In this document: positions 1 through 5,591 of the stretch, one piece after another
Layout of the letters: each line of letters begins with the position of its first letter
How positions within the stretch are numbered: position 1 is the first letter of the stretch
DNA from: Candidatus Kaiserbacteria bacterium
GTDB taxonomy: Bacteria > Patescibacteriota > Minisyncoccia > Phycocordibacterales > UBA2100
Assembly (NCBI GenBank): GCA_019247335.1
Contig: JAFAPB010000037.1
Span: forward strand, 1-17,604
Reading direction: 5' to 3'
Length of the DNA stretch: 17,604 nucleotides
Translations under genes and position numbers: made by a program
Notes under the pieces: model-generated
The model's database searches: none
Told to the model about the DNA's origin: nothing
What the model saw: the letters and a program-made list of their open reading frames with translations, nothing else

Positions 1-3
1 TCA

Positions 4-20
4 CCGCGGGCGTTTCTCTT
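4..20 (+). terminator. Possible 3' half of a terminator cut by the window edge
   Basis: The window opens with CCGCGGGCG followed by the T-rich GTTTCTCTT. This resembles the descending arm and T-tract of the GC-rich terminators seen later at 2846-2878. The ascending arm would lie before base 1, so this cannot be confirmed. Confidence 0.25.
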
Positions 21-46
21 GCGATACGGCGGAAAAACGGTATAGT
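19..46 (+). promoter_or_regulatory. Sigma70-type promoter of rpmF
   Basis: The -35 box TTGCGA (19-24) and -10 box TATAGT (41-46) are separated by 16 bp. Only 9 nt lie between the -10 box and the rpmF ATG at 56, so transcription should begin at or within a few bases of the start codon. That predicts an essentially leaderless mRNA, and no SD is present. Confidence 0.6.
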
Positions 47-55
47 AGCGCGATT

Positions 56-325
56 ATGGTAGTACGAATGCGGGTCAACCGCTCGAAAACACGTAAGCGC
101 CGGAGCCACCACGGGCTCTCGACCGCGCGCACGACCGTCGATCAGTCGGGTGCCGTCCATCTGCGCCACCGCGCAAATCCCGAGACCGGCATGTACCGCG
201 GCAAGGTCGTCTTTGACGTCGTCGCGATCAAAAAGCGCGAACAGCGCCGCGCCAAGCGCAAAGAACAGGAACTTCGTCAGAGCGGACAGGCAACGGAGAG
301 CGATAAGGAAGCCGCCAAGGCCTAA
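56..325 (+). CDS. rpmF: 50S ribosomal protein L32
   Basis: This 89-aa basic protein is a component of the large ribosomal subunit. The N-terminus (MVVRMRVNRSKTRKRRSHH) and the block RHRANPETGMYRGK match the L32 pattern of an SKTR/RRSHH basic head and a short segment before Y-(R/K)-G-K. The zinc-binding cysteines of many L32 proteins are absent, as I recall for Parcubacterial L32. The tail after about residue 60 is charged (KKREQRRAKRKEQE, then an acidic end) and makes the protein longer than the usual 55-65 aa. The ATG at 56 is preferred because it lies just behind a -10 box; a second in-frame ATG at 68 would remove the MVVR start. The gene is followed by nusB after 78 nt with no clear terminator. 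Confidence 0.92.
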   Translation: MVVRMRVNRSKTRKRRSHHGLSTARTTVDQSGAVHLRHRANPETGMYRGKVVFDVVAIKKREQRRAKRKEQELRQSGQATESDKEAAKA

Positions 326-378
326 AGCCGGAATCCCCAGTCTCGATTTGATTCACTTCGCGCTCATCCGTGAGCGTG

Positions 379-384
379 TACAAT
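379..384 (+). promoter_or_regulatory. Candidate -10 box of nusB
   Basis: TACAAT at 379-384 directly follows a TG dinucleotide and lies 19 nt before the nusB ATG. The -35 region is weak (TTCGCG at 357-362, 16 bp away). The implied leader is about 12 nt and contains no SD. Confidence 0.4.
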
Positions 385-403
385 ATTCCTAATTGCTCCT
401 TGT

Positions 404-1318
404 ATGGCGAACCGACATCTCGCGCGTTCAGTCGTTCTGCAAGTGCTCTTCGAGCGCGATGCATCGAACGGATCGATGAGCGTCGATGAGGCGCTCGGCC
501 GCCTTGCGGACTACTCCAAAGAATTCGGCGCTCGCGAGAGCGACTCGCCGTTTATGAAAAATCTCCTGCAGACCTGCGCCGCGAAGCAGAAGGAGATCGA
601 TGAGGTGATCGTGCGCGCCGCGCCCGAGTGGCCACTCGAGAAGATCGCCGCGATCGACCGCAATATCCTGCGCCTCGGCCTCGCCGAACTCTTGTACGCA
701 GATCGTGCGCAGGTGCCGGCCAAAGTCGCGATCAACGAGGCGATCGAACTCGCAAAGTCATTCGGGAGCGCCTCTTCCGGCCGCTTCGTCAACGGCGTCC
801 TCGGTGCCGTCTATGTCGAGCTCGGCGAGCCGGGGAAAAATGAGGGCGGCGAGCGCAAGAAAGAAGGGCAAAAGCCCGCGAAGATGCCGGTCGAGGAATT
901 GATCGGCGCGGTCGTCTATGCGCGCGAAGGCGGCGAGGTGTATCTCGCGCTCGTCCACGACATTTTCGGCCATTGGACGCTCTCGAAAGGAAAGCTGCAA
1001 CCGAATGAAGAGCACGAAGCGGGCGTGATGCGGAAAGTGCGCGAAGAGATCGGGCTCGATGTCACGGTCGAAGACCAACTCGGCGAAAACGAGTACATCG
1101 CGAACGACTCGAAAGCCTCCGGCGGCAAGAAGAAGCGGCACGCGCGCTATTTCCTCGCCCGCGCGAGTTTCGCCGACCTTTCGCTCAAGAAGGAGGGCGG
1201 TCTCGACGATGCGCAGTGGTTCCCGCTCGCGGCCGTGGGCGACCTCAACTTTTATGACGATATCCTTCCGGTCGTGACGCGCGCCATCAATTTGCTCGCC
1301 CAAAAGGACAGGAAGTAA
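404..1318 (+). CDS. nusB: NusB antitermination factor fused to a C-terminal NUDIX domain
   Basis: This is a two-domain protein of 304 aa. Residues 1-140 are NusB: the N-terminal helix has the RHLAR...LQVLFE pattern, WPLEKIAAIDRNILRLGLAEL lies at 76-96, and NEAIELAKSFGSASSGRFVNGVLG at 111-134 is the conserved C-terminal part. NusB binds boxA RNA with NusE (S10) in rRNA antitermination complexes. A Lys/Glu/Gly-rich linker (141-160) leads to a NUDIX fold at about 161-300, a family that hydrolyses nucleoside diphosphate derivatives. The NUDIX box runs from G196 to L218: G196, E202, R210, E214, E215 and G217 match, but the Glu after R210 is Lys211. The reading frame is continuous with one start and one stop, so the fusion is real unless the assembly is wrong. 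Standalone NusB is typically about 140 aa. The substrate of the NUDIX part is unknown. Confidence 0.92.
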   Translation: MANRHLARSVVLQVLFERDASNGSMSVDEALGRLADYSKEFGARESDSPFMKNLLQTCAAKQKEIDEVIVRAAPEWPLEKIAAIDRNILRLGLAELLYADRAQVPAKVAINEAIELAKSFGSASSGRFVNGVLGAVYVELGEPGKNEGGERKKEGQKPAKMPVEELIGAVVYAREGGEVYLALVHDIFGHWTLSKGKLQPNEEHEAGVMRKVREEIGLDVTVEDQLGENEYIANDSKASGGKKKRHARYFLARASFADLSLKKEGGLDDAQWFPLAAVGDLNFYDDILPVVTRAINLLAQKDRK

Positions 1319-1324
1319 TATAGA

Positions 1325-1339
1325 ACTGCCCCGGGCAGT
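1325..1339 (+). repeat. Inverted repeat just upstream of rnc
   Basis: ACTGCCC (1325-1331) and GGGCAGT (1333-1339) are perfect inverted arms around a single C, ending 4 nt before the rnc start. The repeat occupies most of the 25-nt nusB-rnc gap. It could be a small mRNA hairpin or a DNA operator. RNase III is known to regulate its own message in other bacteria, but nothing here proves that. Confidence 0.35.
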
Positions 1340-1343
1340 ACAT

Positions 1344-2030
1344 ATGGGATTCGAGTCATTTGAACAAAAGATCGGGTATACGTTTCGCGACAAGACGCAC
1401 ATCGAGACGGCATTTACGCATCGCTCGTATTTGAACGAGAATCGCACCGCCGGGCGCGAGCACAACGAGCGGCTCGAATTCCTAGGCGATGCCGTACTCG
1501 AGCTGGTCGTGACAGAGTTTCTCTTCGCGAAATATCCGGACAAGCCGGAAGGGGAACTGACCGCGTATCGCGCGGCACTGGTGAACACGCAGTCGATCTC
1601 GGATGCCGCGACAAAACTCGGGATGAACGATTACCTGCTTCTCTCGCGCGGCGAGGCGCGAGACACCGGCCGCGCGCGCTCCATCATCCTCGCGAACGCG
1701 TTCGAGGCGCTCATCGGCGCGCTCTATCTCGACGCCGGGTACGATGTCGCGAAGCAATTCATCGCCGCGAATATTTTCCACAAGACCGAAGAGGTCGTCG
1801 CGAAACGTCTCTGGCAGGACGCGAAGAGCCGCTTCCAGGAGATCGCACAAGATGAGCAGGGAATAACGCCGACATATCAGCTGATCGATCAATCTGGGCC
1901 GGATCACGACAAGCGCTTCGTGATCGGCGCGTATATCGCCAACGAGAAGATCGCGGTCGGCGAAGGTCGCTCGAAGCAGGAGGCAGAACAGGATGCCGCG
2001 CAGAAAGCATTAACCGCTAAGGGCTGGTGA
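1344..2030 (+). CDS. rnc: Ribonuclease III
   Basis: This 228-aa protein is the double-strand-specific endoribonuclease that matures rRNA and processes structured mRNAs. The catalytic domain spans about 1-150 and carries the signature NERLEFLGDAVL at 41-52 (E42, E45, D49). The second acidic cluster reads LANAFEALIGALYLD at 116-130. Here E121 corresponds to the essential E. coli Glu117, but the position of Asp114 is Asn118. A double-stranded RNA-binding domain follows at about 158-226 (TPTYQLIDQSGPDHDKRF and EGRSKQEAEQDAAQKAL). Length is normal for the family. The gene is downstream of nusB in the same direction and is followed after 1 nt by a small ORF, so the three may share a transcript. No SD precedes the ATG. 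Confidence 0.97.
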   Translation: MGFESFEQKIGYTFRDKTHIETAFTHRSYLNENRTAGREHNERLEFLGDAVLELVVTEFLFAKYPDKPEGELTAYRAALVNTQSISDAATKLGMNDYLLLSRGEARDTGRARSIILANAFEALIGALYLDAGYDVAKQFIAANIFHKTEEVVAKRLWQDAKSRFQEIAQDEQGITPTYQLIDQSGPDHDKRFVIGAYIANEKIAVGEGRSKQEAEQDAAQKALTAKGW

Positions 2031-2031
2031 T

Positions 2032-2163
2032 ATGGAAGAGATGGATTTCGAGAAATTGAGCGACGGTCCGGAGCGCCAGAAAGAAGATGAGGCACGCTAC
2101 GAGAAGCCCGCTATCGTTGAAAATTTCGAAGAAGCCATTGAAGAGCTGAAAGACGCATTATGA
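2032..2163 (+). CDS. Small acidic 43-aa protein, coupled to rnc
   Basis: The ATG lies one base after the rnc stop (TGA-T-ATG), a spacing typical of translational coupling. The product is highly acidic (12 Glu and 4 Asp against 6 Lys/Arg) and probably helical towards its C-terminus (VENFEEAIEELKDAL). It has no cysteine, signal peptide or membrane segment. It contains YEKPAIV, which superficially resembles the YxxP recognition motif of some RiPP leader peptides, but no processing enzymes are nearby and no core-like sequence follows. Function is unknown. The ORF could be a chance extension, but the tight spacing favours a real gene. Confidence 0.45.
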   Translation: MEEMDFEKLSDGPERQKEDEARYEKPAIVENFEEAIEELKDAL

Positions 2164-2169
2164 AGAAAT

Positions 2170-2190
2170 TATCAAGATGACATCTTGATA
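2170..2190. repeat. 21-bp perfect odd palindrome
   Basis: The arms TATCAAGATG (2170-2179) and CATCTTGATA (2181-2190) are exact reverse complements around one A. The element begins 6 nt after the 43-aa ORF and lies in the 89-nt gap before the gene at 2253. It has no T-tract, so it is not a usual terminator. Its last six bases (TTGATA) resemble a -35 box. An operator for a dimeric regulator is the simplest reading. Confidence 0.6.
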
Positions 2191-2252
2191 CGTAAGGGCG
2201 ATGGTGGCAGAGTGGCCGCAGCTCTGAATCAACAAGAACGAAGGAATGCGAA

Positions 2253-2594
2253 ATGCGGCAAACTGAAGAAGTCGAATTTGTAATGGACCCGGAAATGCCG
2301 GTTGTGCTCCGGGGACAAACCGTCCCGTTGAAGGAGGTACCGCTCGGACTAGAATTCGCGTATCTTGGTCGGCTGTGGCAATCGTCGGTCATTACTGCGC
2401 TTTTCAGTGCGGTGCCTGACGGCGGCCGTATCAAGCGGCGCGACCAGTGGTTCGCTCGCGAGCGAAATAACGTGGTCCGCGAGCTTGCACCGAACGGGCC
2501 GTTCGGCGCGGTGACGAAACAAGCGCGTACGATCAGCCATCAGGACAGCGTCCAGATGTTGGTCGTCACCGATCGCGGACCAGCGACTGATTGA
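2253..2594 (+). CDS. Unrecognised 113-aa protein
   Basis: The start is supported by an SD (AAGGA, 2241-2245) with 7-nt spacing. The protein has no motif I recognise. Residues 1-50 are mixed acidic and hydrophobic (VPLKEVPLGLEFAYLGRLW), and 60-80 are basic (IKRRDQWFARERNN). There is no signal peptide or clear membrane helix, so it is probably a cytosolic soluble protein. It is followed after 10 nt by another small gene with its own strong SD, so the two form a likely two-gene unit ending at the terminator at 2846-2878. No coding role can be assigned. Confidence 0.72.
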   Translation: MRQTEEVEFVMDPEMPVVLRGQTVPLKEVPLGLEFAYLGRLWQSSVITALFSAVPDGGRIKRRDQWFARERNNVVRELAPNGPFGAVTKQARTISHQDSVQMLVVTDRGPATD

Positions 2595-2604
2595 GGGAGA
2601 GGAC

Positions 2605-2841
2605 ATGGCTGAATACAATGGACGATTCACGATCGAACTTGCGGCGGAGGCTAAGGAAGATGCGGTTCCCAACACGCTGAAAGTGAGCGGACGGACTGTC
2701 ACAGTCGAAAACGGACGCTTCCGTGCAAGCAAATTGGGGCCGGAATTCAAGATCGAGGGCGGCATGCCGTTCTTTCTCGCAGCTTGCCTCGTCGTCGCCG
2801 TGCGCGATGCGAACGGTGGCCAAATCTGGCCGAAACAATGA
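2605..2841 (+). CDS. Unrecognised 78-aa protein
   Basis: A purine-rich SD (AGGGAGAGG, 2594-2602) lies directly upstream of the ATG, and the gap from the preceding stop is only 10 nt, so it is probably co-transcribed and perhaps co-regulated with the gene at 2253. The sequence alternates beta-type segments (GRFTIEL, LKVSGRTVTVENGRF). A moderately hydrophobic patch, MPFFLAACLVVAV, near residues 54-66 is too short and interrupted to call a membrane helix. The family is not recognised. The stop codon lies 4 nt before a strong terminator stem. Confidence 0.72.
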   Translation: MAEYNGRFTIELAAEAKEDAVPNTLKVSGRTVTVENGRFRASKLGPEFKIEGGMPFFLAACLVVAVRDANGGQIWPKQ

Positions 2842-2845
2842 CGAG

Positions 2846-2878
2846 CCCGCGGGCGGCAGCGCCCGCGGGACACTTTTT
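2846..2878 (+). terminator. Rho-independent terminator before smc
   Basis: A perfect 10-bp stem, CCCGCGGGCG (2846-2855) with CGCCCGCGGG (2860-2869), encloses a GCAG loop and is followed by ACAC and five T (2874-2878). It separates the small-gene pair from smc. Confidence 0.9.
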
Positions 2879-2882
2879 ACGC

Positions 2883-2888
2883 TACAAT
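2883..2888 (+). promoter_or_regulatory. -10 box of smc; leaderless start predicted
   Basis: TACAAT at 2883-2888 is followed by only 8 nt before the smc ATG at 2897, placing the transcription start at or next to the start codon. The -35 position falls inside the preceding terminator stem and has no good match. No SD is present. Confidence 0.55.
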
Positions 2889-2896
2889 GGAAGTCA

Positions 2897-5122
2897 ATGT
2901 TTCTTAGTCTGAAATCGATCGAGCTCAACGGTTTTAAGTCGTTCGGAAAGAAATCCGAGCTTATTTTTACCTCGCCGATCTCCGCGATCGTGGGACCCAA
3001 CGGTTCGGGCAAATCGAACGTCGCAGAAGGCTTCCGATTCGTGCTCGGCGAGCAGTCGATGAAATCGATGCGCTCAAAAAAAGGCGAGGATCTGATCTGG
3101 GGCGGCTCGCCGGGCCTCGCGCGGCAGGGACGCGGCAGCGTGAAGGTGGTTTTTGATAACGGCAAGCGCCTCTTGGATATCGATTTCGACGAGGTCGTGA
3201 TCGAACGCGTCGTGTATCGCGACGGGCAGAACGAGTATCTCCTCAACGGCACGCAAGTGCGTCTCAAAGATGTCATCCGTCTCCTTGCAGGCGCGAATAT
3301 CGGCGGCTCGGGCTATCAGATCATCTCGCAAGGCGAAGCCGACCGCATTCTGAACGCCTCGCCGAAAGAGAGGCGCGAAATGGTAGAGGATGCGCTAGGC
3401 CTCAAGCTCTATCAGCACAAGAAAGCCGAGAGCGAACGCAAGCTTGAAGAGACCGCGCAAAATATCGAAAAGACCAAATCGCTCCGCCGCGAGATCGCGC
3501 CGCACCTCAATTTTCTCCGCGTGCAGGTCGAGAAGATCGAGAAGGCGCGCGAAATGAAAGACGAGCTCGCCGTAAAGCTCAACGATTACCTCGCTCGTGA
3601 GAATGCATGGATCACACAGGAAGATGCGCGGCTCTTGGATGAGGCGCGCTCGCACGAGCACGATGTCCGCAATCTGACGGAGCGCATGCAGGAAGCGCGC
3701 GCGAAAAGCAAGGGGGGTGAGAGTTCGCGTATCACGGAGCTGCAAATCTCGCTCAACAATACGGATCAAAAGCTCACGACTGCCCGGCGCGAAGCGGAAA
3801 AACTCTCGCGCGACCTCGGTCGCGCGGAAGGCGCGCTCGAATCGAATACGGTCACCGTGGAGCAGATCGTCGCGGTGCCGCATGTGCGGCAATTCGCGCG
3901 CGAAGTGGACGTCGCGCTCGCAGATGCGGAGAAAAAGGACGACATCGTGCAGGTACGCGGCACCCTGATGCATATCCGCGACCGCATCCGGAATTTCGTG
4001 GATGGGCTTACGGGCGCGGCGCCGGTTACCAATCAGGAGGCAAAGAATCTCGTAGAGGAGCTCACGCAGGCGCTCGAGGCGAAGCGCAAAGAAGAAGAAG
4101 CGCTCGCCGGCGAGATCGCACGGCTCCGCAAAGAGATCGCAGAGGCGCGCGAGGCGGGCTTTGCCGCCGAGCGCGATGTTGTCGAGCTCGAAGGGCAGAT
4201 CCGCGAAGCGCAGGCGCGACTTTCCGCCTCAAATGCGAACCGCGCCAATGTTGCAGCACTTCGCCAGCGCTTCGAAGAGGAGGTGCGCGAAGGTGTCACG
4301 CTTGTCGGCGGCGCGATCGCGAACTGGAAGGATGCGGAGATACCGCAGGGTGCTCTTGCGGAAGAGCGATCCGAACAGGAGAAGCGTCGTCGCGCGATCG
4401 AGCGCCTCAAAATCAAGATCGAGGAATCTGGCCTCGGCAATGGCGACGAGGTCGTACGCGAATTCAATCAGACGAAAGAGCGCGATGAATTCTTGACGAA
4501 AGAGCTTGCCGATCTCGAAGCTTCGGCCGCATCACTCAAGGACATCATCGCCGAGCTCGAAAAGACAATCGACGATAAATTCAAAGACGGCTTGAAGCAC
4601 ATCAATGTGGCGCTCAAGAATTTCTTCCAGAAGCTCTTCAACGGCGGCGACGCGAAGCTGGAGATCGAGGAGCCCCGTAGGAAAACGCGTGGCGCTTCCT
4701 ACGGGGCAGGGCCCGACGGGGATGATGATGAGGATATTGATGATATCAGCGAAGAGGAAGAGTTGTACGCGGGACTTTCGATATCGGTCTCACTGCCGCG
4801 CAAGAAGATCCGCGGACTCGAAGTGCTCTCGGGCGGCGAGCGCGCACTCACCTCGATAGCGCTCATTTTCTCCATGACGCAGGTCAATCCGCCGCCGTTT
4901 TTGATTCTTGATGAGACCGACGCCGCGCTCGATGAGGCCAATTCGAAGCGCTATGCGGACATGATCAAGGAACTCGGAGAAAAGTCGCAGCTCATTGTGA
5001 TCACGCACAACCGCGCGACGATGGCCGCTGCGGGCGAACTCTACGGCGTCACGATGGGGCAGGACGGCGTTTCCAAATTACTGTCGGTCAAATTCGAAGA
5101 AGCGACGAAGGTCGCCAAGTAA
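2897..5122 (+). CDS. smc: Short SMC-family chromosome-segregation ATPase
   Basis: This is an ABC-type ATPase of the SMC family, expected to organise and compact the chromosome. At 741 aa it is far below the usual 1150-1200. The head N-half has Walker A GPNGSGKS (33-40) and the Q-loop region ISQGEADRILNASPKERR (143-160). The head C-half has the signature LSGGERA (644-650), Walker B FLILDETDAALDEAN (668-682) and the H-loop His704. Between them are coiled-coil-like Glu/Lys/Arg heptads at about 165-315 and 385-570. They are separated by a non-coiled stretch at about 317-380 that does not resemble the SMC hinge of roughly 120 aa. A very acidic insertion (607-622) precedes the signature helix. The start at 2897 is chosen over an upstream in-frame ATG (2723) because MFLSLKSIELNGFKSFG is the canonical SMC N-terminus and a -10 box lies just before it. 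RecN or other AAA proteins are less likely given the SMC-type head. Confidence 0.92.
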   Translation: MFLSLKSIELNGFKSFGKKSELIFTSPISAIVGPNGSGKSNVAEGFRFVLGEQSMKSMRSKKGEDLIWGGSPGLARQGRGSVKVVFDNGKRLLDIDFDEVVIERVVYRDGQNEYLLNGTQVRLKDVIRLLAGANIGGSGYQIISQGEADRILNASPKERREMVEDALGLKLYQHKKAESERKLEETAQNIEKTKSLRREIAPHLNFLRVQVEKIEKAREMKDELAVKLNDYLARENAWITQEDARLLDEARSHEHDVRNLTERMQEARAKSKGGESSRITELQISLNNTDQKLTTARREAEKLSRDLGRAEGALESNTVTVEQIVAVPHVRQFAREVDVALADAEKKDDIVQVRGTLMHIRDRIRNFVDGLTGAAPVTNQEAKNLVEELTQALEAKRKEEEALAGEIARLRKEIAEAREAGFAAERDVVELEGQIREAQARLSASNANRANVAALRQRFEEEVREGVTLVGGAIANWKDAEIPQGALAEERSEQEKRRRAIERLKIKIEESGLGNGDEVVREFNQTKERDEFLTKELADLEASAASLKDIIAELEKTIDDKFKDGLKHINVALKNFFQKLFNGGDAKLEIEEPRRKTRGASYGAGPDGDDDEDIDDISEEEELYAGLSISVSLPRKKIRGLEVLSGGERALTSIALIFSMTQVNPPPFLILDETDAALDEANSKRYADMIKELGEKSQLIVITHNRATMAAAGELYGVTMGQDGVSKLLSVKFEEATKVAK

Positions 5123-5157
5123 AAAAGGGAAGCCCGCGGGTACGCTACGCGCGGGCT
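5121..5157. terminator. Bidirectional terminator between convergent genes
   Basis: AGCCCGCG (5131-5138) pairs with CGCGGGCT (5150-5157) around an 11-nt loop. On the minus strand the stem is followed by TCCCTTTTTT (complement of 5121-5130), a good terminator for the minus-strand gene. On the plus strand the T-tract is weak (CATTT). It lies exactly at the junction of smc and the convergent gene. Confidence 0.72.
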
Positions 5158-5462
5158 CATTTGGCCTCCTGTGCGGCCGTTTCCATCGCGGGATTGCAGG
5201 CTGCCCGCATTGCTTCGATCGTCGAGAACTCGACGACAAAGCCGGCGAGTCGATCACTGAATGACTCGATGAGTGTCGTCCCGGTTATGCCGAATCCTTG
5301 CGTCAGGATCTCGAGCCTGACGAACAGGATCGATCCTTCGCGCCGGTCCGTTCCGAACGATACGACCTCCCAACCGCATTCAGTTGCGACCTCGCCGATC
5401 GTTACCGTGGTCGCGCCGTCGTTGGCGCCGGTGATTTTCAGCACCGTAAGATCATCTGGCAT
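5157..5462 (-). CDS. Unrecognised 101-aa minus-strand protein
   Basis: The start at 5462 is preferred over an upstream in-frame ATG (5519) because an SD-like GGAG lies about 7 nt before it on the minus strand. The sequence looks like a small alpha/beta fold with alternating hydrophobic residues (LTVLKITGANDGATTVTIGEV, then GSILFVRLEIL) and an Ala/Glu-rich C-terminal tail. There is no signal peptide or membrane helix. I do not recognise the family. It is the only minus-strand gene in the window, convergent with smc through a shared terminator and divergent from rpsP. Competing plus-strand ORFs over the same bases lack RBS support and have low-complexity Ser/Arg-rich translations. Confidence 0.72.
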   Translation of the reverse strand: MPDDLTVLKITGANDGATTVTIGEVATECGWEVVSFGTDRREGSILFVRLEILTQGFGITGTTLIESFSDRLAGFVVEFSTIEAMRAACNPAMETAAQEAK

Positions 5463-5490
5463 TTTGATCTCCGCATCCTTTGCTGCCACA

Positions 5491-5519
5491 ACGATAGCCC
5501 GCTCCCGGCATCTGGGCAA
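5491..5519 (-). promoter_or_regulatory. Candidate promoter of the minus-strand gene
   Basis: Read on the minus strand, TTGCCC (5519-5514) and TATCGT (5496-5491) are 17 bp apart, each matching 4 of 6 consensus bases. Transcription would start about 20 nt before the ATG at 5462. It lies back to back with the rpsP promoter. Confidence 0.35.
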
Positions 5520-5530
5520 CCGCCTGAATA

Positions 5531-5559
5531 TTGATTTTCCCGGCCCTTCCTGTTACAGT
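5531..5559 (+). promoter_or_regulatory. Promoter of rpsP
   Basis: TTGATT (5531-5536) and TACAGT (5554-5559) are separated by the optimal 17 bp. Transcription is expected near 5566, giving a leader of about 26 nt. Confidence 0.72.
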
Positions 5560-5566
5560 GCCGTAC

Positions 5567-5582
5567 GCCTGCATTCGCAGGC
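5567..5582 (+). promoter_or_regulatory. Hairpin at the 5' end of the rpsP mRNA
   Basis: GCCTGC (5567-5572) pairs perfectly with GCAGGC (5577-5582) around ATTC. The stem begins at the predicted transcription start and is followed by the unstructured AACTATT before the ATG. It could stabilise the message or serve as a binding site for autoregulation. No SD is present between the stem and the start codon. Confidence 0.5.
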
Positions 5583-5591
5583 ACAACTATT

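Noticed and set aside
2200..2232. tRNA-like stretch (GGTGGCAGAGTGGCCG) resembling the 5' part of a tRNA-Ser or tRNA-Leu
   Set aside because: No anticodon stem, T-loop (GGTTCGAATCC type) or acceptor partner follows within 100 nt.
2723..2896. Longer SMC start at 2723
   Set aside because: The extra 58 residues overlap a small gene and a terminator; the canonical SMC N-terminus begins at 2897 behind a -10 box.
4722..4770. Short GAT/GAG repeat in smc as a possible microsatellite error
   Set aside because: The frame stays open and continues directly into the SMC signature, so it encodes a genuine acidic insertion.
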